A DNA stretch of 64,000 nt from Methylobacillus caricis (lineage in GTDB: Bacteria; Pseudomonadota; Gammaproteobacteria; Burkholderiales; Methylophilaceae): NCBI RefSeq assembly GCF_020532705.1, contig NZ_JAJAVD010000001.1, positions 806,001-870,000 of the forward strand. The letters run 5' to 3'. Below the pieces are notes generated by a model that saw nothing but the letters and a program-made list of their open reading frames with translations, had not been told where the DNA came from and did not search any database. The first letter of the stretch is position 1. Every line of letters starts with the position of its first letter. Shown piece after piece: positions 17,794-25,965 of the stretch. The position numbers and the translations under genes were made by a program.

Positions 17794-18741
17794 ATGAAAA
17801 CGAAATTAGGCTTGTTGGCAGTATTGGCAGTGATCTCTGCTCCAGCAGCAGCAGGTACGATAGATCTGGGGGTAGCCAGCAACTACAACGCTTTTGTGTT
17901 TGGTGATTACACGACATCCGGTAATTCGGTGTCTGGTGCGCTGGCCATTGGCGGTAACGCGAATCTGAACGGTAATAGCATTGCCAACAACAAGGCTAAT
18001 GCCTATAGCCTTGTGATTGGTGGAAATTTAGCTCAAACCCCTTGGGGCGGAAGTGTCAATGGCAACGCCTGGATAGGTGGAACCAATAGTGCTTCTCAGG
18101 GCTACACTATTTCAGGGCATGTAGATACTGCAGCCACTACTGCTGCACCCGTGGATTTTGCTGCAGCCAAGACTTACTTGACCAGCCTTTCTAGTGAGCT
18201 CTCCCATGTAGGTGCCACTGGCAGTTATGCGGCTCTGGATCAATATAACCAGAACAGCAAGGTGTTTACTGGTTCCGGTGCCAATGTTGAATATTTTTCA
18301 TTGGATGCCAGTGAGTTCTCCAGCTTCAATAACCTGACTTTCAGCAGCATTGCTGCTGGCACGACCCTGATATTCAACGTGGCAGGTGATTCTGCAACGC
18401 TGGGCTGGCAATGGCAAAACCTGGGCAGCTACAATGTGCTGTTCAATTTCTATGAAGCCACGAGTGTGACGATCAATTCTGTCACATTGAATGCCAGTAT
18501 TCTGGCAGTCAATGCCACTATCAACCCAGGTTCCGGCAACCTGAACGGTACTGTGGTCGCCAATAACTGGAACAATTCCGTGACGCTTGGCAATGGTGGC
18601 TTTGCTGCAGTTGATTCGCCATTGTTTGCCGGTGTGACAGCTGCCGTGCCTGAGCCACATGACTACGCTTTATTGTTGTCCGGTTTGCTTGTGATTGGCA
18701 TGGTAAGTGTACGTCGCAGGAAAGCATTGAATGACCGATAA
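17794..18741 (+). CDS. PEP-CTERM protein with choice-of-anchor A domain
   Basis: A secreted, surface-associated protein of about 315 residues. It has a Sec signal peptide (KTKLGLLAVLAVISAPAAAG). A choice-of-anchor A domain follows (LGVASNYNAFVFGDY, then ALAIGGNANLNG), and the C-terminal sorting tail has VPEPHDYALL, a hydrophobic helix and RRRK. Such tails are cut by exosortase and the proteins go to the cell surface or extracellular matrix, usually with an exopolysaccharide locus. No exosortase is in this window. The ATG at 17794 with a GTGGGA ribosome site is preferred over a GTG 9 bases upstream. A terminator follows about 40 bases downstream. Confidence 0.9.
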   Translation: MKTKLGLLAVLAVISAPAAAGTIDLGVASNYNAFVFGDYTTSGNSVSGALAIGGNANLNGNSIANNKANAYSLVIGGNLAQTPWGGSVNGNAWIGGTNSASQGYTISGHVDTAATTAAPVDFAAAKTYLTSLSSELSHVGATGSYAALDQYNQNSKVFTGSGANVEYFSLDASEFSSFNNLTFSSIAAGTTLIFNVAGDSATLGWQWQNLGSYNVLFNFYEATSVTINSVTLNASILAVNATINPGSGNLNGTVVANNWNNSVTLGNGGFAAVDSPLFAGVTAAVPEPHDYALLLSGLLVIGMVSVRRRKALNDR

Positions 18742-18783
18742 GGTCTGTACCGTCTGAATCCCGGGGGGGATAGAGGAGGCATA

Positions 18784-18830
18784 GGGCGTGGGGTTGTATT
18801 ACCCACGCCCTTTGTCTTTTTTGTTTTCTA
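18784..18830 (+). terminator. Rho-independent terminator after the PEP-CTERM gene
   Basis: A GC-rich stem GGGCGTGGG paired with CCCACGCCC (18784-18810, loop of about 8 bases) is followed by a T-rich run (TTTGTCTTTTTTG). It also lies just beyond the stop of the convergent dedA gene, so the stem may serve both strands. Confidence 0.85.
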
Positions 18831-18836
18831 TAATCC

Positions 18837-19460
18837 TTAATGCAGGCGGCGAATTGCCTTGAAGTGGCGGCGGATATACCACACTGCAAAAATCATCCCA
18901 GCAACCACGAGTACGATATGGAATTGATGGAAGTAGATTTCCAGCCTTTCCCAGTGCTGGCCAAACTTCATGCCGGCATAGGCGAGCAGATAGCACCAGA
19001 GTAATGAGCCCGCAAAGGTATAGGCAATAAACTTGCCTAGATGCATGCGCGCAACCCCGGCGGGAAAAGCAATGAAGGTCCGTACAGCTGGCAACAGACG
19101 CCCGATGAAAATAATGATGTCGCCATATTTTGCAAACCAGCGGTCGGCCAGATGCAGGTCATGATGTGAAATCAGTACCCATTTTCCGTATTTCTCCACC
19201 AGCGGGCGGCCTCCAAACATGCCGAGATAATAAGCAGGTATGGAACCAAGCACACATCCTGCCGCACCTGCCAGAGCCACTCCCCACAGGGTCATTTCCC
19301 CCTTGAATACAAGGAATCCGGCAAATGGCATGATGATTTCCGAGGGCAGTGGGATGCAGGCGGATTCAATTGCCATCAGGAGGACAATACCGCCGTAGCC
19401 CATGGTTGAAATAATCCCCATGATCCAGGCAGCAACAGCAGCAATTAGTTTTTCCAGCAT
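18837..19460 (-). CDS. DedA family inner-membrane protein
   Basis: A polytopic membrane protein of 207 residues in the DedA/SNARE-associated family (VTT fold). Members act in membrane homeostasis, and several have been linked to lipid-carrier translocation. Family motifs are visible: the re-entrant loop acidic segment (AIESACIPLPSEIIMPFAGF) and the second signature GRLLPAVRTFIAFPAGVARM, with the conserved Arg and Gly. The start is the ATG at 19458-19460, one base beyond the mfd stop, so the gene is translationally coupled to mfd. It ends close to the shared terminator. Confidence 0.9.
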   Translation of the reverse strand: MLEKLIAAVAAWIMGIISTMGYGGIVLLMAIESACIPLPSEIIMPFAGFLVFKGEMTLWGVALAGAAGCVLGSIPAYYLGMFGGRPLVEKYGKWVLISHHDLHLADRWFAKYGDIIIFIGRLLPAVRTFIAFPAGVARMHLGKFIAYTFAGSLLWCYLLAYAGMKFGQHWERLEIYFHQFHIVLVVAGMIFAVWYIRRHFKAIRRLH

Positions 19461-19461
19461 G

Positions 19462-22400
19462 TTAAGAGAGCTCCCTGAGCAGGTTCTTGATGAAGTCTGT
19501 GCGTTGTGCAATATCCACGTATTGTACGGTGATGCGAAGCTTGTCCGGGCCATTCATGCGGCAGCGGCGGTCACGCTGCAGCAGGGCAATCAGCTTGGCC
19601 GGATCCAGCTCGGTGCTTTGGGCAAAATGAAGTTGTATGGCCGAGTCGCTGGCATCAATCTTGTTGATGCCCAGTGGCTTGGCGGCGATACGCAGCCTAT
19701 GGCAGGCCATCAGGGCATTGCCCTGTTCGGGCAACAGGCCGAAGCGGTCTATCAGTTCTTCCTGCATGGTGTCGAGATCATCGTCGTCGTTGCAGTTGGC
19801 CAGGCGCTTGTAAAGCACCAGCCGTTCATGCACGTCCGGGCAATAATCGCTGGGTAACAGGGCAGGCGTGTGCAGGTTGATTTCAGTCGTCACGCCCAGT
19901 GGCGCCGAAAGGTCTGGCTCCTTGCCTTCCTTCAAGCGTTTGACCGCATGGCTCAGCATTTCGGAATAAAGCGTAAAGCCGATTTCCTGCATTTCACCGC
20001 TCTGGTTATCGCCCAGCAGTTCGCCTGCGCCGCGGATTTCGAGGTCATGCATGGCCAGGTGGAAGCCTGCGCCCAGGTCTTCCAGCAACTGGATGGCATC
20101 CAGGCGTTTTTGCGCCTGTGGCGTGATGTTGCGGTCAGGATCGGTCAGCAGGTAGGCGTAAGCCTGGTGGTGAGAGCGTCCGACGCGGCCGCGCAGCTGG
20201 TGCAGCTGGGCAAGGCCGAACATGTCGGCGCGGTTCATGATAATGGTATTGGCTGTGGGGACATCGATCCCGGTTTCAATAATGGTGGTGCACAGCAGCA
20301 GGTTGAAGCGTTGCTGGTAGAAATCACGCATCACGTGTTCCAGCTCGCGCTCACGTAATTGGCCGTGGGCAATGCCTATGCGTGCTTCTGGCAGAATGCG
20401 CTCCAGTTTTTCCTTCATGACAAAGATGGTATCTACTTCGTTATGCAGGAAGTAAACCTGGCCGCCGCGCTTGAATTCGCGCATGGCTGCTTCACGGATG
20501 ATGCCTTCGGAGTAGTTGGTGGCAAAGGTCTTGATTGCCAGGCGTTTCTGCGGCGGCGTGGCGATTACGGAAAATTCGCGCAGTCCCTCCATGGCCATGG
20601 ACAATGTACGGGGAATGGGCGTTGCGGTCAGGGTCAGTACATCCACCTCGGCGCGCATGGCCTTGAGCTGTTCTTTCTGACGCACGCCAAAACGGTGTTC
20701 CTCATCCAGGATCACCAGGCCCAGGTTATTGAAGTGGATATCCTTCTGGATCAGGCGATGGGTACCAATGACAATATCAATGCTGCCATCCTGCAAACCC
20801 TTGAGTGCTTCTGCCTGTTCCTTGCCGCTGCGGAAACGGGAAATTTCTGCAATCTTGATCGGCCACTCGGCAAAGCGGTCGGTGAAATTGTTGTAATGCT
20901 GCTCCGCAAGCAACGTGGTCGGCACCAATACCGCTACCTGCCTGCCGCCCATGACGGCGACAAATGCAGCGCGCAATGCTACCTCCGTCTTGCCGAAACC
21001 GACATCGCCACACACCAACCTATCCATGGGGCGCCCGGATTGCATGTCGTTGATCACCGCTTCAATGGCTGCCAGCTGGTCTGTGGTTTCTTCGAACGGG
21101 AAGCCTTCCACAAACGCTTCGTAATCATGCAGTCCCAACTTGAAGGCATGGCCTTTACGTGCTGCTCGCTGGGCATAGAGATTGAGCAGCTCGGCGGCGG
21201 TATCACGGATTTGCTTCAATGCCTTTTTCTTGGCCTTTTCCCAATGACCGCTGCCCAACCGGTGCAATGGCGCAGATTCCGGCGGGCCTCCAGAGTAGCG
21301 AGAAATCAGGAAGAGCTGGGACACCGGCACATAGAGCTTGTCATCGCCGGCATATTCCAGCAGCAGGAACTCGGTCTCTCCCTCGCCAAAGTCAATATTG
21401 GTCAGCCCGCGATAGCGTCCCACGCCATGCTGCTCGTGTACCACGGGATCGTGCTCACGCAACTCGGACAGGTCTTTGAGCATGCCCTCGGTATTGCGCT
21501 GCTTTTCCTTGTCGCGACGCCGTTGCTGGCGCACGGTATTGGCGTAGAGTTCAGCCTCGGTAATAACGGTAATCCGTTTGGATTCAAAACCTCCGTGCAA
21601 TGGACTGATGCCCAGCATGACATCATCTTCACCCTGTTCAAACGCTGCCCAGCTATCACAGGTCTGGTAAGTGATGTTGTGATCGGTAAACAACTGGGCC
21701 ATTGTTTCCCGGCGCCCCAGGCTTTCTGCCGTGATCAGGATGCGTCCCTTGAAACGGCGGATATAATCCTGCAGCTTGTGCAATGGCTTTTCAGCCCGGC
21801 GATCCACCTCCAATGCAGGCAGCTTCTTGTCTGGATCCAGCGTGAACTGGATGCGTGCCCAGGCATGGCTCTGGGCGAAAAACTCATCGGCCTTGATCAG
21901 CAATGCTTCCGGCTTGAGGATGGGGCGCTCGGGATCATGGGCCAGCTGGCGGTAACGCGACTGTGCATCCAGCCAGAATGCCTGAGCCGCAGTGTCAAGG
22001 TTGCCATGCAGGCAAAGCACTGCATCCTTGGGTACGTAATCAAGCAATGTTGAGGATTGCTCGAAAAATAATGGCAAGTACCACTCTATGCCGCCACTGG
22101 CGAGGCCCTTGGAAATATCCTTATAGATTCGGCTGCGTGAAGGATCGCCTTCAAAAGTTTCACGGAAATTCTGCCTGAAGCGGGAAATGCCGTTTTCGTC
22201 CAGTGGAAATTCGCGTGCCGGGAGCAGGCGAATTTCACCAACAGGGTACAGGCTGCGCTGGGTATCGACATCAAAGGTACGTATGGTTTCGATCTCTTCA
22301 TCAAATAAGTCCAGCCGGTAAGGCAGGGCGCTGCCCATGGGGAACAAGTCGACGAGCCCACCCCGCACACTGAACTCTCCAGGGCTCATGACCTGGCTGA

Positions 22401-22866
22401 CATGGTGATAGCCTGCATTAGCACATTGGGTACGCAGTGCTTCCAGGTCCAGCCTCTGGCCTTTTTTCAGCATGAAGGTGTGTGCCGCCAGATAAGCGTG
22501 GGGAGGCAAGCGCACGAGTGCGGTGGAGGCCGGTACCAGAATCACATCGCAGGCGTTCTGGCTCATCTGGTACAGCGTTGCCAGGCGCTCGGAAATCAGG
22601 TCCGGATGAGGGGAAAAATGATCGTAGGGCAGAGTCTCCCAATCCGGCAGCATGAATACGCGCAACTCATGTGCAAACCACGGAATTTCCTCCAGTAGCC
22701 GCTGTGCATCAAATGCACTGGCTGTAATCACCACCAATGGTGTCTTGGCCGACTCTGCTAAACGTTGTTGCGCCAATTGTGCAAGCGCCAGGCTATCGGT
22801 GCCGGGGACAAGCGGGTTGATGCGGGTTGTATGGCCAGGTGCCGGAACAGGCAGGGAAAACTGCAT
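19462..22866 (-). CDS. mfd: Transcription-repair coupling factor Mfd
   Basis: Mfd removes RNA polymerase stalled at DNA lesions and recruits UvrA. The 1134-residue protein shows the full domain order. It opens with a UvrB-like N-terminal module (LPDWETLPYDHFSPHPDLIS). The RNA polymerase interaction domain is next (LRELREHDPVVHEQHGVGRY region, residues about 470-550). The RecG-like translocase has Walker A GDVGFGKTEVALRAAF, DEEHRFGVRQKE, TATPIPRTLSMAM and the TRG segment RGRVGRSHHQAYAYLL. The C-terminal regulatory domain completes it. dedA follows immediately. On the minus strand a TATAAT hexamer at about 22899-22904 lies 33 bases before the start and is a plausible -10 element. Confidence 0.98.
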   Translation of the reverse strand: MQFSLPVPAPGHTTRINPLVPGTDSLALAQLAQQRLAESAKTPLVVITASAFDAQRLLEEIPWFAHELRVFMLPDWETLPYDHFSPHPDLISERLATLYQMSQNACDVILVPASTALVRLPPHAYLAAHTFMLKKGQRLDLEALRTQCANAGYHHVSQVMSPGEFSVRGGLVDLFPMGSALPYRLDLFDEEIETIRTFDVDTQRSLYPVGEIRLLPAREFPLDENGISRFRQNFRETFEGDPSRSRIYKDISKGLASGGIEWYLPLFFEQSSTLLDYVPKDAVLCLHGNLDTAAQAFWLDAQSRYRQLAHDPERPILKPEALLIKADEFFAQSHAWARIQFTLDPDKKLPALEVDRRAEKPLHKLQDYIRRFKGRILITAESLGRRETMAQLFTDHNITYQTCDSWAAFEQGEDDVMLGISPLHGGFESKRITVITEAELYANTVRQQRRRDKEKQRNTEGMLKDLSELREHDPVVHEQHGVGRYRGLTNIDFGEGETEFLLLEYAGDDKLYVPVSQLFLISRYSGGPPESAPLHRLGSGHWEKAKKKALKQIRDTAAELLNLYAQRAARKGHAFKLGLHDYEAFVEGFPFEETTDQLAAIEAVINDMQSGRPMDRLVCGDVGFGKTEVALRAAFVAVMGGRQVAVLVPTTLLAEQHYNNFTDRFAEWPIKIAEISRFRSGKEQAEALKGLQDGSIDIVIGTHRLIQKDIHFNNLGLVILDEEHRFGVRQKEQLKAMRAEVDVLTLTATPIPRTLSMAMEGLREFSVIATPPQKRLAIKTFATNYSEGIIREAAMREFKRGGQVYFLHNEVDTIFVMKEKLERILPEARIGIAHGQLRERELEHVMRDFYQQRFNLLLCTTIIETGIDVPTANTIIMNRADMFGLAQLHQLRGRVGRSHHQAYAYLLTDPDRNITPQAQKRLDAIQLLEDLGAGFHLAMHDLEIRGAGELLGDNQSGEMQEIGFTLYSEMLSHAVKRLKEGKEPDLSAPLGVTTEINLHTPALLPSDYCPDVHERLVLYKRLANCNDDDDLDTMQEELIDRFGLLPEQGNALMACHRLRIAAKPLGINKIDASDSAIQLHFAQSTELDPAKLIALLQRDRRCRMNGPDKLRITVQYVDIAQRTDFIKNLLRELS

Positions 22867-22962
22867 GAGATTGCCGTTACATATTGAATAAGCGGCATAT
22901 TATAGCCGCTAGCGGTGATACGCGGCTATGTTGCATTGATGACAGTGGTTTTATTATCTATA

Positions 22963-23006
22963 TGCATAATCCATGGCTGACAGCATGTTCAGCGATGGAT
23001 TATGCA
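22963..23006 (-). terminator. Long hairpin after the DUF2934 gene
   Basis: A perfect 12-base inverted repeat (TGCATAATCCAT at 22963-22974 and its complement at 22995-23006) contains a second nested 4-base stem (CTGA/TCAG). It is 36 bases beyond the stop of the minus-strand DUF2934 gene and upstream of mfd. There is no uninterrupted T-tract, so it may be a weak terminator, an mRNA-end stabiliser or an operator. Confidence 0.45.
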
Positions 23007-23041
23007 CGCTAATACAGTGGGTTGGCTGCAGTATTGCGGGG

Positions 23042-23338
23042 TTACTTAGCCAGAAGTCTGCTAATTTGGGCTTCTGCTGCGCTCCAGTATTCAACAGGGT
23101 TTCCCGCAAAATGATTGCGTTCAGCGAGGAAATAAGCGGCTACCTCTACCATGCGATAGCGCTCTTCAGGACTGATCTTGTTCGTTGACTTGATGCTTTT
23201 TGTGGAGGCCTTTGCAGACTTGGCGGCAGTGGCCTTATCTTTGGCAGCTGCGGTTTTTTTTGCTGCGGCAGGTTTTGCGGCCAGGTTTGTGTCGATAGAC
23301 GTGGTTTTCTTGACTGTAGTGCTTTTGGGTGTAGCCAT
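23042..23338 (-). CDS. DUF2934 protein with histone H1-like Lys/Ala tail
   Basis: A 98-residue basic protein. The first 60 residues are low-complexity Lys/Ala/Thr/Ser repeats (AAKPAAAKKTAAAKDKATAA), similar to bacterial histone H1-like tails. The last about 40 residues form a DUF2934 domain (SPEERYRMVEVAAYFLAERN, then YWSAAEAQI). The composition suggests nucleic-acid binding, but this is not established. The ATG at 23336-23338 follows a good ribosome site (AAGGAACC). The gene lies just after tldD on the same strand and is followed by a long hairpin. Confidence 0.8.
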   Translation of the reverse strand: MATPKSTTVKKTTSIDTNLAAKPAAAKKTAAAKDKATAAKSAKASTKSIKSTNKISPEERYRMVEVAAYFLAERNHFAGNPVEYWSAAEAQISRLLAK

Positions 23339-23404
23339 TTCGGTTCCTTTCGTTAAGAGGGACTTCAATGCTGCTGTTAGGTGGTAACCTTCCATGCCAT
23401 CATA

Positions 23405-24880
23405 TTAAACCGTTCCGCCCACCGTCAAGCCATCTATACGCAATGTGGGCTGGCCAACACCCACAGGAACGCTTTGCCCTTCCTTGCCGCAGGTACCTAC
23501 GCCGCTATCCAGCGCCATATCATTGCCTATCATGGAAACACGAGTCAGCACATCCGGACCATTGCCAATCAGGGTAGCGCCCTTGACAGGGTAGGCGAGC
23601 TTACCATCTTCTATCATCCAGGCTTCTGCGGCAGAAAATACAAATTTCCCACTGGTGATATCTACCTGTCCACCGCCAAAATTGGCGGCATACAAGCCCT
23701 TCTTGACGGATTTGATGATTTCCTCCGGTGCCATGTTGCCATTCAACATGTAGGTATTGGTCATGCGAGGCATCGGGATGTGGGCATACGACTCACGCCT
23801 GGCATTGCCTGTCAACGCCATGCCCATGAGGCGGGCATTGAGGCTGTCTTGCAGATAGCCGCGCAGGATGCCGTCTTCAATCAGCACTGTACGCTGGGTA
23901 GGGTTGCCCTCGTCATCCACATTGAGTGAGCCGCGACGATCGGCAATCGTGCCGTCATCCACCACGGTCAAGCCCTTGGCTGCGACTTGTTGTCCAATGG
24001 CATTGCTGAATGCAGAACTGCCCTTGCGGTTGAAGTCGCCTTCCAGTCCATGGCCAATGGCTTCATGCAACAGGATGCCAGGCCAGCCTGCACCAAGTAC
24101 CACTGTCATGCTGCCTGCAGGAGCAGGGCGCGCTTCCAGGTTGACCAACGCCTGGTGCACGGCTTTCTGTGCATAGTCCTGTAATACTTCATCGGTGAAA
24201 TAGCTGTAGTCAAAACGTCCACCGCCACCAGCCGAGCCTTGCTCGCGGCGGCCGTTATGTTCGGCAATCACCTGGATCGACAGGCGAACCAGCGGCCTGA
24301 CATCTGCTGCCATGACGCCGTCGTGACGGGCGACCATCACTACCTCATATTCCCCGGCAATCGAGGCCATAACCTGGGTGATGCGTGAATCTGCCTTGCG
24401 TGCAAACAGCTCCAGTCTTTCAAGCAGTTTTACCTTGGCTTCTGCGCTTAGCGAGGCAATCGGGTCTTGCGGCAGGTACAGCTGCGGAGCCTGTACCTGC
24501 TGGATAATCTGTCCTTGTTGCTCTGAGCCAAGGGCTGCAATGGCACGTGTGGCATTGGCTGCCTGCTGCAGGGCGGGAAGGTTGATGTCATCCGAGTAGG
24601 CAAAAGCGGTTTTCTCCCCGCTCACTGCGCGCACACCCACGCCTTGGTCAATGCTGAAATTGCCGGACTTTACCTGGCCTTCTTCCAAGCCCCAGCTTTC
24701 CGCCCGGCTGTACTGAAAGTAAAGGTCGGCATAATCCACCTTGTGCGACATGATGCTGCCGATTACGCTCTGTATGTGGCCCACGTCCAGCCCGGTAGGT
24801 GCAAGCAGGGTGTTGCTCGCAGTGCTGAAGTGAGAGTGTTCGGCAGGGCTTGAAGCGGTCGGCAAGGTATCGGGTTTCAT
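23405..24880 (-). CDS. tldD: Metalloprotease TldD
   Basis: TldD works with TldE/PmbA as a zinc metalloprotease that degrades or processes small peptides and antitoxin-like proteins. The 491-residue product has the zinc-binding motif [11 protein letters not shown] at about residue 270 and the conserved C-terminus [20 protein letters not shown]. No pmbA gene is adjacent. It is the last gene of a yhdP-nitrilase-tldD arrangement that is common in proteobacteria. Confidence 0.97.
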   Translation of the reverse strand: MKPDTLPTASSPAEHSHFSTASNTLLAPTGLDVGHIQSVIGSIMSHKVDYADLYFQYSRAESWGLEEGQVKSGNFSIDQGVGVRAVSGEKTAFAYSDDINLPALQQAANATRAIAALGSEQQGQIIQQVQAPQLYLPQDPIASLSAEAKVKLLERLELFARKADSRITQVMASIAGEYEVVMVARHDGVMAADVRPLVRLSIQVIAEHNGRREQGSAGGGGRFDYSYFTDEVLQDYAQKAVHQALVNLEARPAPAGSMTVVLGAGWPGILLHEAIGHGLEGDFNRKGSSAFSNAIGQQVAAKGLTVVDDGTIADRRGSLNVDDEGNPTQRTVLIEDGILRGYLQDSLNARLMGMALTGNARRESYAHIPMPRMTNTYMLNGNMAPEEIIKSVKKGLYAANFGGGQVDITSGKFVFSAAEAWMIEDGKLAYPVKGATLIGNGPDVLTRVSMIGNDMALDSGVGTCGKEGQSVPVGVGQPTLRIDGLTVGGTV

Positions 24881-25050
24881 GGCTGGCTTTTCTTAAAAGT
24901 AATTCAGGAACAACTATTGATTATCATAGCAGCCGTTTTGCGGCCCAAGGCTAAGCATTTTCTGTAATTTGATGCGGTATGACCTGTTATCTTGGGCCTT
25001 AATATGGTTTTTCAACCCGGATCAATGACATATTTGCCTTGTGCGCTTTA

Positions 25051-25911
25051 TCACAACGTACGGTGCTTCAACGCAGGCAGGCTTTTACGCAGGCTCTGCA
25101 TGTAAGCGGTATTGATTGATGAAATCACGATGCCTGAGCCACGTGGCAATCTATCCTGAACCACGCCCCAGGGATCGACGATCATGCTGTTGCCATGTGT
25201 TTCACGACCAGAAGCGTGATAGCCGCCCTGTGCCGGCGCCAGCACATAGCACAGGTTTTCTATCGCCCGTGCCCTGACCAGGCTTTCCCAGTGGGCTTTC
25301 CCGGTGGTTTCGGTGAATGCGGATGGAATGGCAATGATATCTACCTCACCCATGGCGCGATACAACTCGGGAAAGCGCAGGTCATAGCAAATGGAAAGGC
25401 CCAGCTTGCCAAAAGGGGTGTCCACTGTCACAACTTCTTCACCTGCTTCTATGGTGTTTTTTTCCTTGTAATGCTCATTGCCCAGATCAAAACCGAACAG
25501 GTGGATCTTGTCATAACGGGCGACCTGTTTGCCCTTGTCATCGTAAACCAGGCAGGCGTTACGCACTTTATCCGGGTTTTCCGTTGCCAGTGGTACCGAG
25601 CCACCAATCAGCCATATCTGATGTTTCTTGGCGGTCTTGGAAAGAAATCGCTGGATGGGGCCTGATCCTTCTTTTTCCCGCGCTGCTACCTTATCGGTGT
25701 CCTTGAGCCCCATGATGGCGAAATACTCAGGTAGCGCAATCAGTTTTGCCCCCTGGCTGACGGCAATCTCAATCAGGCGCTCTGCCTCGCTAAGGTTCGC
25801 AGACACATAAGGGCCTGATGCCATCTGGATGGCGGCAATTCTATGAATGCCGGGAATAGTGTTTTTGGAATTTTTTGTTTTTGTGACTTTGTCACCTGAT
25901 TTTATGGCCAT
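25051..25911 (-). CDS. Carbon-nitrogen hydrolase (nitrilase superfamily, Nit1-like)
   Basis: A cytoplasmic amidase of 286 residues. The nitrilase catalytic triad is complete: Glu62 (LIALPEYFA), Lys135 (RYDKIHLF) and Cys175 (SICYDLRFPELYR). The family that sits between yhdP and tldD is close to eukaryotic Nit1 and E. coli YbeM, which act as deaminated-glutathione amidases; that assignment is by analogy. The N-terminus carries about 20 extra Lys-rich residues before the family start (HRIAAIQM), and there is no internal alternative start codon. It follows yhdP by about 54 bases and is followed by tldD. Confidence 0.9.
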   Translation of the reverse strand: MAIKSGDKVTKTKNSKNTIPGIHRIAAIQMASGPYVSANLSEAERLIEIAVSQGAKLIALPEYFAIMGLKDTDKVAAREKEGSGPIQRFLSKTAKKHQIWLIGGSVPLATENPDKVRNACLVYDDKGKQVARYDKIHLFGFDLGNEHYKEKNTIEAGEEVVTVDTPFGKLGLSICYDLRFPELYRAMGEVDIIAIPSAFTETTGKAHWESLVRARAIENLCYVLAPAQGGYHASGRETHGNSMIVDPWGVVQDRLPRGSGIVISSINTAYMQSLRKSLPALKHRTL

Positions 25912-25965
25912 TGACTTGGTTTCCGGACGGTTGGTCTGACTAATTGTGCCTATTGTTTATTGCAT

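Noticed and set aside
20359-22053. Long (564-codon) open frame on the plus strand
   Set aside because: It is entirely antisense to mfd, whose motifs are all in place. The translation has low-complexity Gln/His/Leu-rich sequence and no known motif, so it is a codon-bias shadow.
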